Assembly: GCA_016870235.1 (NCBI GenBank)
Contig: VGCB01000032.1
Coordinates: 1 to 11,095 of the forward strand
DNA: 11,095 bases
Source: Actinomycetota bacterium
Lineage (GTDB): Bacteria > Actinomycetota > Thermoleophilia > Gaiellales > Gaiellaceae
Direction of reading: 5' to 3'
Position 1 is the first letter of the stretch, and each line of letters begins with the position of its first letter. The position numbers and the translations under genes are program-made. This document shows positions 1-7,815 of this stretch, piece after piece. A model generated the notes under the pieces. That model was given only the letters and a program-made list of their open reading frames with translations. It was not told the DNA's origin and made no database searches.

Positions 1-139
1 TACCGGCCGTCAACACCAACCGGCCCCCCATATCGTCTTCAGCCAGACGCGTTGTTGTCCACCCTGATGCAGCCAACCGGCACGGCGAAGCCGTCGCCGC
101 TTCAGGGGGTCCTGGCGACGCATCCCGTCCTGCGCCGTT
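1..139. other. Left-edge stretch without a recognisable gene
   Basis: I see no convincing coding region here. One frame is open across it (90 codons from 52, running on into the carboxylase gene on the other strand), but the translation resembles no family I know. Two short copies of CAACCGGC (18-25, 75-82) are the only local repeats. It probably lies beyond the terminator of the minus-strand carboxylase gene. Confidence 0.4.
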
Positions 140-198
140 CCGGTTTCTCTCGCGTCTGGTACGCCGGTCCCTCACCCACCAGACCCGAGAGAAACCGG
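140..198 (-). terminator. Long hairpin just behind the carboxylase gene
   Basis: Positions 140-160 and 178-198 are 21-base inverted repeats with a single mismatch (C153 against the base opposite), separated by a 17-base loop. The right arm ends five bases downstream of the minus-strand carboxylase stop codon. The position and stem strength fit a transcription terminator or mRNA 3'-end stabiliser for that gene. There is no run of T behind the stem on either strand, so it is not a classical intrinsic terminator; such U-poor hairpins are common in high-GC actinobacteria. It could also be a copy of a dispersed palindromic repeat. Confidence 0.6.
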
Positions 199-203
199 AA
201 GAG

Positions 204-1752
<1,549 letters not shown>

Positions 1753-1769
<17 letters not shown>

Positions 1770-2022
1770 GGAGGGAGAGCCTAGACGAACCCCCCTTCCG
1801 CGAGCGGCAGTGCCCGGCGGCGATCCCGATGACGGCGGCGGGCCAGAGCCGCCGCTCGAGGAGCGCCAGGCACGCAAGAGTGAGCCCCGAGGCGGGGACG
1901 AACGCCGCCACACCGGCGGAGACGGCGGGGAACGTGATCTCGGCGAGGCCAGCGTACGCGAGCGCCACGCCGGCGAGCACGAGGACGTGCATGCGAGCTC
2001 TCGACTGCGCCGAGGTCGTCAT
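1753..2022 (-). pseudogene. MASE1-like membrane sensor domain, truncated remnant
   Basis: An 89-codon minus-strand frame starting at the ATG at 2022 (or the ATG at 1992) encodes two hydrophobic segments. The second has the pattern of a MASE1 N-terminus: a small-residue helix, then [21 protein letters not shown], close to the family's xWPPxGxALAxLLLxGxRxWP. MASE1 domains are multi-helix membrane sensors fused to histidine kinases or diguanylate cyclases. Here similarity stops after about 70 residues, the rest (from CRSRKGG) is unrelated polar sequence, and the stop lies 17 bases inside pccB. No downstream helices or output domain follow. I read it as the 5' fragment of a gene whose remainder was deleted next to pccB. 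No ribosome binding site is evident. A tiny two-helix membrane protein remains possible. Confidence 0.45.
1778..1783 (-). promoter_or_regulatory. -10 box TAGGCT, leaderless promoter of pccB
   Basis: On the minus strand TAGGCT stands 8 bases before the pccB ATG. The intervening bases CTCCCTCC are pyrimidine-rich and hold no Shine-Dalgarno sequence. The spacing would place the transcription start at or next to the A of ATG. No good -35 element is visible. Three plus-strand genes in this window show the same arrangement. Confidence 0.5.
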
Positions 2023-2088
2023 GCGCCGGGGGTCGCCAGTCGGCCGTCCAGTTGACTCCCACGTCCCGGTTTTTTCCAACGGGCGTGG

Positions 2089-2094
2089 TAGCGT
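2089..2094 (+). promoter_or_regulatory. -10 box TAGCGT, leaderless promoter of the PLP enzyme gene
   Basis: TAGCGT is followed by seven bases (CGCGCGC) and then the ATG at 2102. No Shine-Dalgarno sequence precedes the ATG, so the transcript probably begins at the start codon. A TTGACT at 2052-2057 resembles a -35 box but is about 31 bases from the -10, which is too far, so the -35 is weak or absent. Confidence 0.55.
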
Positions 2095-2101
2095 CGCGCG
2101 C

Positions 2102-3067
2102 ATGGATGTCGCGCTCGACCGCTCCGCGACCTGGCCCTACGAGGGCGGCCAGCCCGGCCGGTTCTCCTACGCCCGCGCGGACAATCCGACCTGTGCCGCG
2201 GTCGAGGAGGAGCTCGGGCGCCTCGAGGGAGGAAAGGCGCTCCTCTTCCCGTCCGGGATGGGCGCCGTGACGACGGTGATCCTGGCGCTCATGCAGCCGG
2301 GCCAGACGGTCGCGCTGGCCCAGGGCGCGTACTACGGCCACCGGGCGCTCGTCGACCGCCTCGCCCGCTGGGGGGTCGCGGTCGAGGAGTTCGACCAGAC
2401 GGTCCCACCGCCCGCGGGCGCCGACCTGATCCTGCTCGAGGCCCCGGCGAACCCGCTCCTCTCGGTGCCCGACTTCGAGGCCGCCGCCGCCCATCCGGCC
2501 GTCGTCGTCTGCGACTCGACCGTCGCCTCGCCGCTTCGCGTCCGCCCACTCGAGCACGGCTGCGACGTCGCACTGCACAGCGCCACGAAGATCCTCGGCG
2601 GCCACGACGACCTCCTCGCCGGCGTCGCGGCCACGCGTGACGATGCCCTTTACGCGCGCATCCGCGAGATCCGCCAGTTCGCCGGGATCATCGCCTCGCC
2701 CGACACGGCCTGGCTGCTCCATCGCGGGCTCAAGACCTATCCGCTCCGGCTCGAGCGGCAGGAGGCGACGGCCCGCGTCCTCGTCGAGCGGCTTGGCGCG
2801 CACCCGGCCGTGCACACGGTCCGCTATCCGGGCTTCTCGTTCCTGATCTCCTTCGACGTCGCCGACGCCGCCGCCGCGCTGCGCGTCGAAACGGCGCTCG
2901 AGACCGTCGAGAACGCGACCAGCCTGGGCGGTGTCCGCTCCAAGCTCGAGTCGCGTCACCGCTGGGAGGGCGACCGCATCCCGACCGGGCTCCTGCGACT
3001 GTCGGTCGGGCTCGAGGAACCTGAAGCGCTGTGGGCGGACTTGGAACAGGCGCTCACGCGGGCCTGA
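2102..3067 (+). CDS. Compact PLP-dependent enzyme of the cystathionine gamma-synthase family
   Basis: This is a 321-residue fold-type I PLP enzyme of the Cys/Met metabolism family (cystathionine gamma-synthase, gamma-lyase, methionine gamma-lyase). Visible motifs: YARADNPT (residues 23-30, phosphate-binding Tyr and Arg), FPSGMGA (49-55), AYYGH (77-80 region), LEAPANPLLSVPD (112-124), the PLP-ring Asp138 in DSTVASP, HSATKILGGHDDLLAG with the Schiff-base lysine Lys163, and SLGGVRSKLE plus LLRLSVGLEE near the end. The family is usually 380-400 residues. This one is short at the N-terminus and lacks the HPxHxxxxxQMxGxGGM-like segment: RYPGF (241-245) runs straight into FLISFDV. The frame is intact, so this looks like a natural compact subfamily. 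The substrate cannot be told from sequence; the adjacent msrA hints at sulfur amino acids. The start follows the leaderless -10 box. Confidence 0.85.
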   Translation: MDVALDRSATWPYEGGQPGRFSYARADNPTCAAVEEELGRLEGGKALLFPSGMGAVTTVILALMQPGQTVALAQGAYYGHRALVDRLARWGVAVEEFDQTVPPPAGADLILLEAPANPLLSVPDFEAAAAHPAVVVCDSTVASPLRVRPLEHGCDVALHSATKILGGHDDLLAGVAATRDDALYARIREIRQFAGIIASPDTAWLLHRGLKTYPLRLERQEATARVLVERLGAHPAVHTVRYPGFSFLISFDVADAAAALRVETALETVENATSLGGVRSKLESRHRWEGDRIPTGLLRLSVGLEEPEALWADLEQALTRA

Positions 3068-3113
3068 CGGGACACTGGCCGAACGTGACACGCGACGAGA
3101 GGATGCGCGCCCT

Positions 3114-3130
3114 CGACCCGCGCCGGGTCG
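3114..3130 (+). terminator. Small hairpin between PLP enzyme gene and msrA
   Basis: CGACCCG (3114-3120) and CGGGTCG (3124-3130) form a 7-base stem with a 3-base loop, 47 bases downstream of the PLP enzyme stop codon and upstream of the msrA promoter. No T-run follows. It may end transcription of the upstream gene; the evidence is only position and pairing. Confidence 0.35.
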
Positions 3131-3167
3131 TCCGGTGAGCCGGGCGTAACGTCTGCGACGGTCGCGC

Positions 3168-3173
3168 TACCGT
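3168..3173 (+). promoter_or_regulatory. -10 box TACCGT, leaderless promoter of msrA
   Basis: TACCGT is followed by AGGAGC and then the ATG at 3180. AGGAG looks like a Shine-Dalgarno sequence but leaves only one base before the ATG, too close to work. The box position matches a start of transcription at or beside the ATG, as in the neighbouring genes. Confidence 0.5.
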
Positions 3174-3179
3174 AGGAGC

Positions 3180-3842
3180 ATGCTCTTCCAGCGAAAGCCA
3201 CTCACGATCCCGTCTGCGGACGATGCCCTCCCGGGCCGCGAGACGCCGATCCTCACCGGCGGCACGCACCTCGTCCTGGGCACCCCGCTCCTGCCGCCGT
3301 TCCCCGACGGGCTCGATCGGCTCGTCGTCGGCATGGGCTGCTTCTGGGGCGCCGAGCGCAAGTTCTGGCAGGCGCCGGGCGTCTGGACGACCGCGGTCGG
3401 CTACGCCGGCGGCCACACACCGAACCCGACGTACGAGGAGGTCTGCTCGGGCGGTACCGGCCACACCGAGGTCGTCCTCGCCGTCTTCGACCCGGCGCAG
3501 ACCACGCTGGGCGAGATGCTGCGCGTCTTCTGGGAGAACCACGACCCGACGCAGGGGATGCGGCAGGGGAACGACGTCGGCACGCAGTACCGGTCGGCGA
3601 TCTACTGGGCGACGCCCGAGCAGCGCGACGCCGCGATCGCCTCGCGCGACGCGTTCCAGCGCGAGCTCCGCGGCGCCGGCTACGGCGCGATCTCGACCGA
3701 GATCGCGGAGGCAGGGCCGTTCTACTACGCCGAGGACTACCACCAGCAGTACCTGGCGCGGAACCCGAACGGCTACTGCGGGCTCGGCGGCACGGGCGTC
3801 AGCTGCCCGGTCGGTCTCGGGACGTCGATCGCGACGAACTAA
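3180..3842 (+). CDS. msrA: Peptide-methionine (S)-S-oxide reductase MsrA
   Basis: MsrA reduces the S-epimer of methionine sulfoxide in proteins and free methionine, using thioredoxin; it is a cytosolic oxidative-stress repair enzyme. The 220-residue product shows the catalytic GCFWGAER motif with Cys54, then [24 protein letters not shown] (72-95 region, family hallmark), the [19 protein letters not shown] segment (121-139), the EDYHQQYL motif (185-192), and the C-terminal resolving cysteines Cys200 (GYCG) and Cys209 (VSCP), arranged as in the two-resolving-cysteine E. coli-type enzymes. The roughly 45 residues before the core are also seen in long MsrA forms. There is no signal peptide. The start is fixed by the leaderless -10 box six bases upstream; TAA stop. 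It stands alone with its own promoter, next to a sulfur-amino-acid-type PLP enzyme. Confidence 0.96.
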   Translation: MLFQRKPLTIPSADDALPGRETPILTGGTHLVLGTPLLPPFPDGLDRLVVGMGCFWGAERKFWQAPGVWTTAVGYAGGHTPNPTYEEVCSGGTGHTEVVLAVFDPAQTTLGEMLRVFWENHDPTQGMRQGNDVGTQYRSAIYWATPEQRDAAIASRDAFQRELRGAGYGAISTEIAEAGPFYYAEDYHQQYLARNPNGYCGLGGTGVSCPVGLGTSIATN

Positions 3843-3859
3843 AGCTCTCTGCCTCCTTC

Positions 3860-3889
3860 TGCATCAGATGCAAGTGCTAGCCTCTGATG
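3860..3889 (+). promoter_or_regulatory. vapBC promoter with overlapping inverted repeats (candidate operator)
   Basis: TAGCCT at 3878-3883 is a -10 box seven bases before the vapB ATG at 3891, again without a Shine-Dalgarno sequence. Two inverted repeats surround it: TGCAT-CAG-ATGCA at 3860-3872, and CATCAGA (3862-3868) against TCTGATG (3883-3889), which bracket the -10 box. Type II antitoxins of the ribbon-helix-helix class are known to bind such repeats over their own promoter, so this is a reasonable autoregulatory operator. Binding is inferred, not shown. Confidence 0.5.
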
Positions 3890-3890
3890 G

Positions 3891-4130
3891 ATGACGAGAC
3901 GAACGACGCTCGCGGCGGACGCTGACGATCTGGCGGTGCTCGAAACCGAGGCGGAGAGCCGTGGCGTCTCACTCGCTCAGGTTCTGCGCGAGATCGTGGC
4001 ACGTGAAGCCGATGCCCTGCGAGCATCGCGGAAGCCGCGCTTCGGCCTCGGACGCAGCGGAGGCGCGGGCATCGCGCGGCGTTCCGTGGACGACGAGGAC
4101 GCGCCGGCTCGGTCTGCACGACCCCGCTGA
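3891..4130 (+). CDS. vapB: VapB-type antitoxin, ribbon-helix-helix
   Basis: This 79-residue protein is the likely antitoxin for the PIN toxin that follows. Residues 2-8 (RRTTLAA) fit the DNA-binding beta strand of a ribbon-helix-helix domain, 11-24 the first helix and 27-42 the second (GVSLAQVLREIV), which is the typical layout for VapB-like antitoxins. The tail RKPRFGLGRSGGAGIARRS resembles the PxFxGxGxSGxxxxARR toxin-binding tail seen in many VapB proteins. Its stop codon is one base from the vapC start. It should neutralise VapC and repress its own promoter. The leaderless -10 box decides the start. The extreme C-terminus (VDDEDAPARSARPR) is less typical than the rest. Confidence 0.8.
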   Translation: MTRRTTLAADADDLAVLETEAESRGVSLAQVLREIVAREADALRASRKPRFGLGRSGGAGIARRSVDDEDAPARSARPR

Positions 4131-4131
4131 C

Positions 4132-4554
4132 GTGGCGCTCGTGTGCGACACGGGCCCGCTGCTCGCGCTTCTCGATGCCGACGACCCTCATCACGAGGCG
4201 TGCGTGGCGATGGTGGAAGAGGTCGCCGAAGACATCCTGATTCCGGCCCCCGTTCTCGTGGAGCTCGACTACTGGGTCCGAAAGGCGCTCGACGTCGCGA
4301 TCTGGCAGATGTTCGTCGAGGACGTCGTCCGTGGCGCGTACCGCGTCTTGGCGACGACGAGCGCCGACCTCCTCCGCGCAGCCCACCTCGAGGATCAGTA
4401 CGCATCGCTTCGTCTGGGCTTCGTCGACGCGGCCGTGATCGCCCAATGCGAGCGTCTGGGCGAGACCCGCGTCGCGACGCTGGATCGGCGCCACTTCGGC
4501 GTCGTGCGACCCGCACACTGCGAGACCCTGACGCTCCTTCCGTCGGCTCGATGA
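4132..4554 (+). CDS. vapC: VapC toxin, PIN-domain ribonuclease
   Basis: This 140-residue PIN-domain endoribonuclease toxin has all four acidic active-site positions: Asp6 (CDTGPLLALLD), Glu44 (PVLVELDYWV), Asp99 (GFVDAAVIAQCE) and Asp118 (ATLDRRHF). They coordinate Mg2+ or Mn2+; VapC proteins typically cut tRNA or rRNA. The GTG at 4132 is chosen because the PIN beta strand VALVCD begins there and it lies one base after the vapB stop. The frame upstream to 3961 overlaps vapB in another phase and is not protein-like. The gene ends in ATGA, so its TGA overlaps the ATG of lemA. That coupling to a housekeeping-type membrane gene is unusual for a toxin. The RNA target cannot be deduced. Confidence 0.88.
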   Translation: MALVCDTGPLLALLDADDPHHEACVAMVEEVAEDILIPAPVLVELDYWVRKALDVAIWQMFVEDVVRGAYRVLATTSADLLRAAHLEDQYASLRLGFVDAAVIAQCERLGETRVATLDRRHFGVVRPAHCETLTLLPSAR

Positions 4555-5117
4555 CGCTTGCGATCGTCCTCGCTGCCGTGGGCGCCGTGCTCGTCGCCTA
4601 CCTCCTCTACCTCTACAACCGGCTCGTCCGGTTGCGGAACGAGGTCGACACCGGCTGGTCGAACATCGACGTCACGCTCAAGCGCCGCACCGATCTGATT
4701 CCCAACCTCGTCGAGGCGGTCAAGGGGTACGCGGCGCACGAGCGCGAGGTACTGCAGAACGTGACCGAGGCGCGCGCCGCGCTCCAGGCGGCGCAGACGC
4801 CGATTGCCGCCGCGGCCGCCGACGACCTCCTCGGGCTCGCGCTCGACCGGCTCTTCGCCGTCGCCGAGGCCTATCCCGACCTGAAGGCGTCCGAGAACTT
4901 CCTCCACCTGCAGGAGGAGCTCGTCGACACCGAGAACAAGATCGCGGCCGCACGCCGCTACTACAACCAGACCGTGATGGTCTCCAACAACGCCGTCCAG
5001 ACCTTCCCCGCGCTCCTCTTCGCGGGGGCGCTCGGCTTCCGCGCCCGCGAGTTCTTCGAGGCGAGCGAGGAGGACAGGCAGGCGATCCAGGTGACCTTCG
5101 ACCGGACGACGGCGTGA
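4551..5117 (+). CDS. lemA: LemA family membrane protein
   Basis: LemA proteins are small membrane-anchored coiled helical proteins of poorly known function, often encoded beside an M48/HtpX protease. The 188-residue product has one N-terminal membrane helix (residues about 2-21) followed by the family block: YNRLVRLRNEVDTGWSNIDV (22-41), RRTDLIPNLVEAVKGYAAHE (45-64), YPDLKASENFLHLQEEL (108-124), TENKIAAARRYYN (127-139), and FPALLFAGALGFRAREFFE (152-170). Length and motifs are those of a complete LemA (about 180-200). Its ATG overlaps the vapC stop (ATGA) and its own TGA overlaps the htpX GTG (GTGA), so translation is probably coupled on both sides. No independent promoter or Shine-Dalgarno sequence is visible. 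Confidence 0.95.
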   Translation: MTLAIVLAAVGAVLVAYLLYLYNRLVRLRNEVDTGWSNIDVTLKRRTDLIPNLVEAVKGYAAHEREVLQNVTEARAALQAAQTPIAAAAADDLLGLALDRLFAVAEAYPDLKASENFLHLQEELVDTENKIAAARRYYNQTVMVSNNAVQTFPALLFAGALGFRAREFFEASEEDRQAIQVTFDRTTA

Positions 5118-6016
5118 CGCTGCAGCAGCAGATCAGGGCGAACCGACTGCGCTCGGCGTTCGTGGTGCTCCTGTTCGTGCTCCTGATCGCCGCGGTCGGC
5201 GCGGCGATCGCGTTCGGCGTCGACCGCTCCCTTGGAGTCGGCGTCGTGGCGGCAGGTCTTGCCTACGGCGTCATCTCGCTCCTCTCCTCTCGGCGCATGG
5301 TGACATCGCTTGCGCACGCGACCCCCGTCGCCTCGAAGGCGGACGATCCGGAGCTCTTCCGGATGGTCGAGACGGTCTCGATCGCCGCGGGTCTCGCGAA
5401 GCCGCCGCAGATCTGGGTCATCGACGACCCTGCCCCGAACGCGCTCGCGAGCGGCCTGCGCCCGGACACGAGCCTCGTCGCCGTGACCACCGGACTGCGC
5501 CGGCTGATGTCGCGCCGCGAGCTCGAGGCGGTGATCGCGCACGAGGTCGCGCACATCCGCAACCGCGACACCCGGCTGATGACGATGGCCGCCGTGCTAG
5601 TGGGCGTGATCGCGATGATCTGCGACATCGCCTTCCGGATGGCGCTCTCCGGCCGCGGACGGCGCGATCAGAGCCCGGTCAGCGTGATCCCGGTGATCAT
5701 CGCGCTCGTGCTGGCGCCGATCGCGGCGGTGATGCTGCAGATGGCGCTCTCTCGGCGCCGCGAGTTCCTTGCCGACGCGAGCGCCGCCGCGATGCTGAAC
5801 GACGCCGAGGCGATGGCGCTCGCGCTTCGCAAGCTCCAGCTCGATCAGCAGACGCTCCACTACGCCGACCACGCGATCGCGCACCTCTTCATCGAGTCGC
5901 CCGTGCATCGCATCCGTGGCGTCGGCGAGCTCCTCGGCTCGCTCTTCCAGACCCACCCGCCGCTCGACGAGCGCATTCGCCGTCTCGAGGAGGCGGGCGG
6001 ATTCCGGCTCGGCTGA
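5114..6016 (+). CDS. htpX: M48-family zinc metalloprotease, HtpX-like
   Basis: This 300-residue membrane metalloprotease of family M48 (HtpX type) probably degrades damaged or misfolded membrane proteins. Two membrane helices lie near the N-terminus (about 13-34 and 39-56). The catalytic HEVAH motif is at residues 143-147 (His143, Glu144, His147), and the third zinc ligand is Glu217 in RRREFLADA. Two further hydrophobic segments (about 154-176 and 188-211) stand between them, as in HtpX. The C-terminal THPPLDERIRRLE is also characteristic. The GTG start at 5114 overlaps the lemA stop by four bases, giving a translationally coupled lemA-htpX pair, a combination common in bacteria. A degenerate PIN toxin begins directly after its stop codon. 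Confidence 0.94.
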   Translation: MTLQQQIRANRLRSAFVVLLFVLLIAAVGAAIAFGVDRSLGVGVVAAGLAYGVISLLSSRRMVTSLAHATPVASKADDPELFRMVETVSIAAGLAKPPQIWVIDDPAPNALASGLRPDTSLVAVTTGLRRLMSRRELEAVIAHEVAHIRNRDTRLMTMAAVLVGVIAMICDIAFRMALSGRGRRDQSPVSVIPVIIALVLAPIAAVMLQMALSRRREFLADASAAAMLNDAEAMALALRKLQLDQQTLHYADHAIAHLFIESPVHRIRGVGELLGSLFQTHPPLDERIRRLEEAGGFRLG

Positions 6017-6021
6017 GGCGT

Positions 6022-6405
6022 GGTTTTTCGTCCCTCCTCGACGAGCCCGCGGCGCCGGCGATCGAGCAGGCAATCGGCCGAGATCCGGTTCGCCTCGTCT
6101 CGGCCGCGACCCTGGTGGAGGCGGGGATCGTCGTCGAGGCGCGACTTGGTCCCGAAGGTGCGCGCTCGCTCGATCGTGCGATCGAGGCGATGGACGCGAC
6201 GATCGTCGCCGTCGACGCCGACCAGGCGCGCGAAGCGCGGCTCGCCTGGAGCGACTACGGCAAGGGACGGCATCCTGCCGGCCTGAGCGACGGCGACTGC
6301 TTCACCTTCGCGCTCGCATCGATCGAGGGCGAGGCGGTGCTCTCGACTGGAGCCGAGTTCGCCCGAGCCGGGCTCGCGGTCGTGCCCCTCGAGGACGGTG
6401 CTTGA
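6022..6405 (+). pseudogene. Second VapC-like PIN toxin, 5'-truncated and degenerate
   Basis: In the frame ending at TGA 6403-6405, residues run from SSLLDEPAAPAIEQAI through VSAATLVEAGIVVEARLG, AVDADQAREARLAW, and LSDGDCFTFALA to FARAGLAVV, a clear VapC-type PIN domain. In the family LLDEP is preceded by about ten residues of the form MxIDxSAL, which supply the first catalytic Asp. Here that part is missing: the sequence runs back into the end of htpX with no in-frame start before GTG 6115. The final acidic motif, usually GxDF, reads GAEF. With the first Asp gone and the last one altered, activity is unlikely. It has no antitoxin gene beside it. I read it as a toxin remnant left behind htpX; a sequencing or assembly deletion at 6017-6030 is the alternative. 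If GTG 6115 is used, a 96-residue fragment would be made. Confidence 0.72.
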
Positions 6406-6430
6406 CCGGACGCCCGCCACGCTGCAGAGA

Positions 6431-6976
6431 TCACGTGCGCGCTGAGTCGCCTTTGCGCAGGTCGCGGTACATGAAGGTCGTGCTGGAGAAGGCGCCGTCG
6501 GGCATCAGCGCAAAGTCGGGAACGGGGCCGACGCGGATCCAGCCGAGCCGCTCGTAGAGACGCTCGGCGTCGCCGCCGGTGACGGCGTCGAGGACGAGCA
6601 CCGGCCGGTCGATCTCGACCGCGGTGGCCTCAGCCGCTCGCACGAGGGCCTCGCCGAGGCCGCGCCGCCGCATCCGGCGATGCACGAGCATCTTCGCGAG
6701 ATCGGCGAGATGCGGCTGGTTCTCGAAACCCGCCGGGACGAGCTGCACGGTGCCGCAGATCCCCTCGGCGTCCTCGGCGACCAGCAGCACTCGCTCGCCG
6801 GCCTCGACGTCCCGCGCCACGAGACGCCAGAACGCAACCGCACGCTCACGCGCGAGCGGCAGCATGAACCCGACCCCGGCCCCGCCCTCGACGCAGTCGA
6901 TCAGCACGTCGGAGAGCCCTCCGACCTGGGCTTCATCGAGCTTCTCGACCCGGCGGATCGACCACGGGTCGCTCAC
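6431..6976 (-). CDS. GNAT-family N-acetyltransferase
   Basis: This 181-residue cytosolic acetyltransferase transfers an acetyl group from acetyl-CoA to an unknown amine. The acetyl-CoA-binding motif A is plain: KMLVHRRMRRRGLGEALVRAAE (residues 95-116), with the RRGLG pyrophosphate loop at 104-108. The preceding strand (ICGTVQLV, 73-80) and the C-terminal LYERLGWIRVG (140-150, motif B) complete the fold. The GTG start at 6976 overlaps the TGA of the upstream permease gene (GTGA), so the two are co-transcribed and probably coupled. Polyamine acetylation is a tempting guess because the permease is PotC-like, but nothing in the sequence fixes the substrate. The stop lies 25 bases from the convergent PIN remnant; no terminator is visible between them. 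Confidence 0.88.
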   Translation of the reverse strand: MSDPWSIRRVEKLDEAQVGGLSDVLIDCVEGGAGVGFMLPLARERAVAFWRLVARDVEAGERVLLVAEDAEGICGTVQLVPAGFENQPHLADLAKMLVHRRMRRRGLGEALVRAAEATAVEIDRPVLVLDAVTGGDAERLYERLGWIRVGPVPDFALMPDGAFSSTTFMYRDLRKGDSART

Positions 6977-7809
6977 ACGTCGGTCTCCTGCGCTCTCACG
7001 CTGGCAGCAGCCGAGGTCGTGACGCCCGCGCCGCCGGCGATGCGCAGGGCAAGCCACACCGGGATCACCGAGACCGCGATCACCGCGAGCGCGACGACGT
7101 TCACGATCGGCAGCTCCGCCGGCCGTGCGAGCGCCGCGAAGATCCAGATCGGCAACGTCTGCTGCGCCCCGGAGGTGAAGATCGTGACGACCACCTCGTC
7201 GAAGGAGAGCGCGAACGAGAGTAGGGCCGCGGCGAGGAGCGCGCTCCTCATCTGCGGAAGCATGACGTAACGGAACGTCTGCCAGCTGTCGGCGCCGAGG
7301 TCGGCCGAGGCCTCGTCGAGCGACCCCGAAGTGCGGCGGAGGCGCGCGACCGCGTTGTTGTACACGACCACGACGCAGAAGGTCGCGTGACCGACGATGA
7401 TCGTGCCGAGACCGAACGTGAATCCGAGCGGACCGAGCACGTCCACGATCGTCGCCTGCAGCGCGAGGCCCGTGACGATCCCTGGCAACGCGATCGGGAG
7501 GATGACCGCAAAGGTGATCACCTCGCGACCGAAGAAGCGGTAGCGCGACACCGCCATCGCCGCGAGGGTGCCGAGGACGAGCGCGATCGCGGTCGCGCCG
7601 AGGGCCGCGAGCACGGAGAGGAGCAGCGCGTCGCGGACGCCCTCGTCGTGGAACGCGACCGAGAACCACCGGGTCGAGTACCGCTCGATCGGCCACTTCT
7701 GCGTCACGTTGCGGTTGAACGCGTAGAGCCCGATCACGATCAACGGCCCGTAGATGAAGACGAGCGTCAATCCCGTGCCGGCGCGGAGGAGGAGGCGGGT
7801 GAGGCGGCG
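6973..7809 (-). CDS. PotC-like ABC transporter permease, 5' end abutting a breakpoint
   Basis: This is an inner-membrane permease subunit of an ABC importer in the spermidine/putrescine (PotC) group. The frame gives about 278 residues with five to six membrane segments: LTLVFIYGPLIVIGLYAF first, then the periplasmic stretch, ALLLSVLAALGATAIALVLG, VITFAVILPIALPGIVTGLAL, and a C-terminal helix. The EAA loop that contacts the ATPase is present: EASADLGADSWQTFRYVMLP. LSFDEVVVTIFTSG, typical of PotC, follows. Nearly the whole protein is here, but no start codon is found at its beginning: after RRLTRLLLRAG the frame runs on as the antisense of an MMPL gene up to 8121. PotB, PotA and PotD partners are absent. 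The end given (7809) is the last position with family-like sequence. Only a few residues seem to be lost. Confidence 0.85.
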   Translation of the reverse strand, partial: RRLTRLLLRAGTGLTLVFIYGPLIVIGLYAFNRNVTQKWPIERYSTRWFSVAFHDEGVRDALLLSVLAALGATAIALVLGTLAAMAVSRYRFFGREVITFAVILPIALPGIVTGLALQATIVDVLGPLGFTFGLGTIIVGHATFCVVVVYNNAVARLRRTSGSLDEASADLGADSWQTFRYVMLPQMRSALLAAALLSFALSFDEVVVTIFTSGAQQTLPIWIFAALARPAELPIVNVVALAVIAVSVIPVWLALRIAGGAGVTTSAAASVRAQETDV

Positions 7810-7815
7810 CTGATC
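7790..7815. other. Rearrangement or assembly junction
   Basis: Two divergent genes meet here with no intergenic space. The permease on the minus strand loses recognisable sequence at about 7809, and the MMPL gene on the plus strand begins abruptly at about 7798, deep inside its protein. Neither has a start codon, promoter or ribosome binding site. A short repeated GAGGCGG (7792-7798 and 7801-7807) lies at the junction and could be microhomology. A real inversion or deletion, or a chimeric contig join, would both look like this. Confidence 0.6.

Noticed and set aside
37..49. 13-base match CTTCAGCCAGACG shared with 9824-9836
   Set aside because: A single shared 13-mer is about what chance gives in 11 kb of GC-rich DNA, and the flanks differ.
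1781..3091. 436-codon minus-strand frame opposite the PLP enzyme gene
   Set aside because: Its composition is typical of antisense in GC-rich DNA, and the opposite strand carries all PLP-enzyme motifs.
3961..4131. Longer start for vapC within vapB
   Set aside because: The extra 57 codons overlap vapB in another phase, and the PIN domain begins exactly at GTG 4132.
7387..7797. Upstream extension of the MMPL frame giving a 746-residue protein
   Set aside because: These codons are the antisense of the PotC-like permease and encode polar D/E/R-rich sequence instead of the expected membrane helix.
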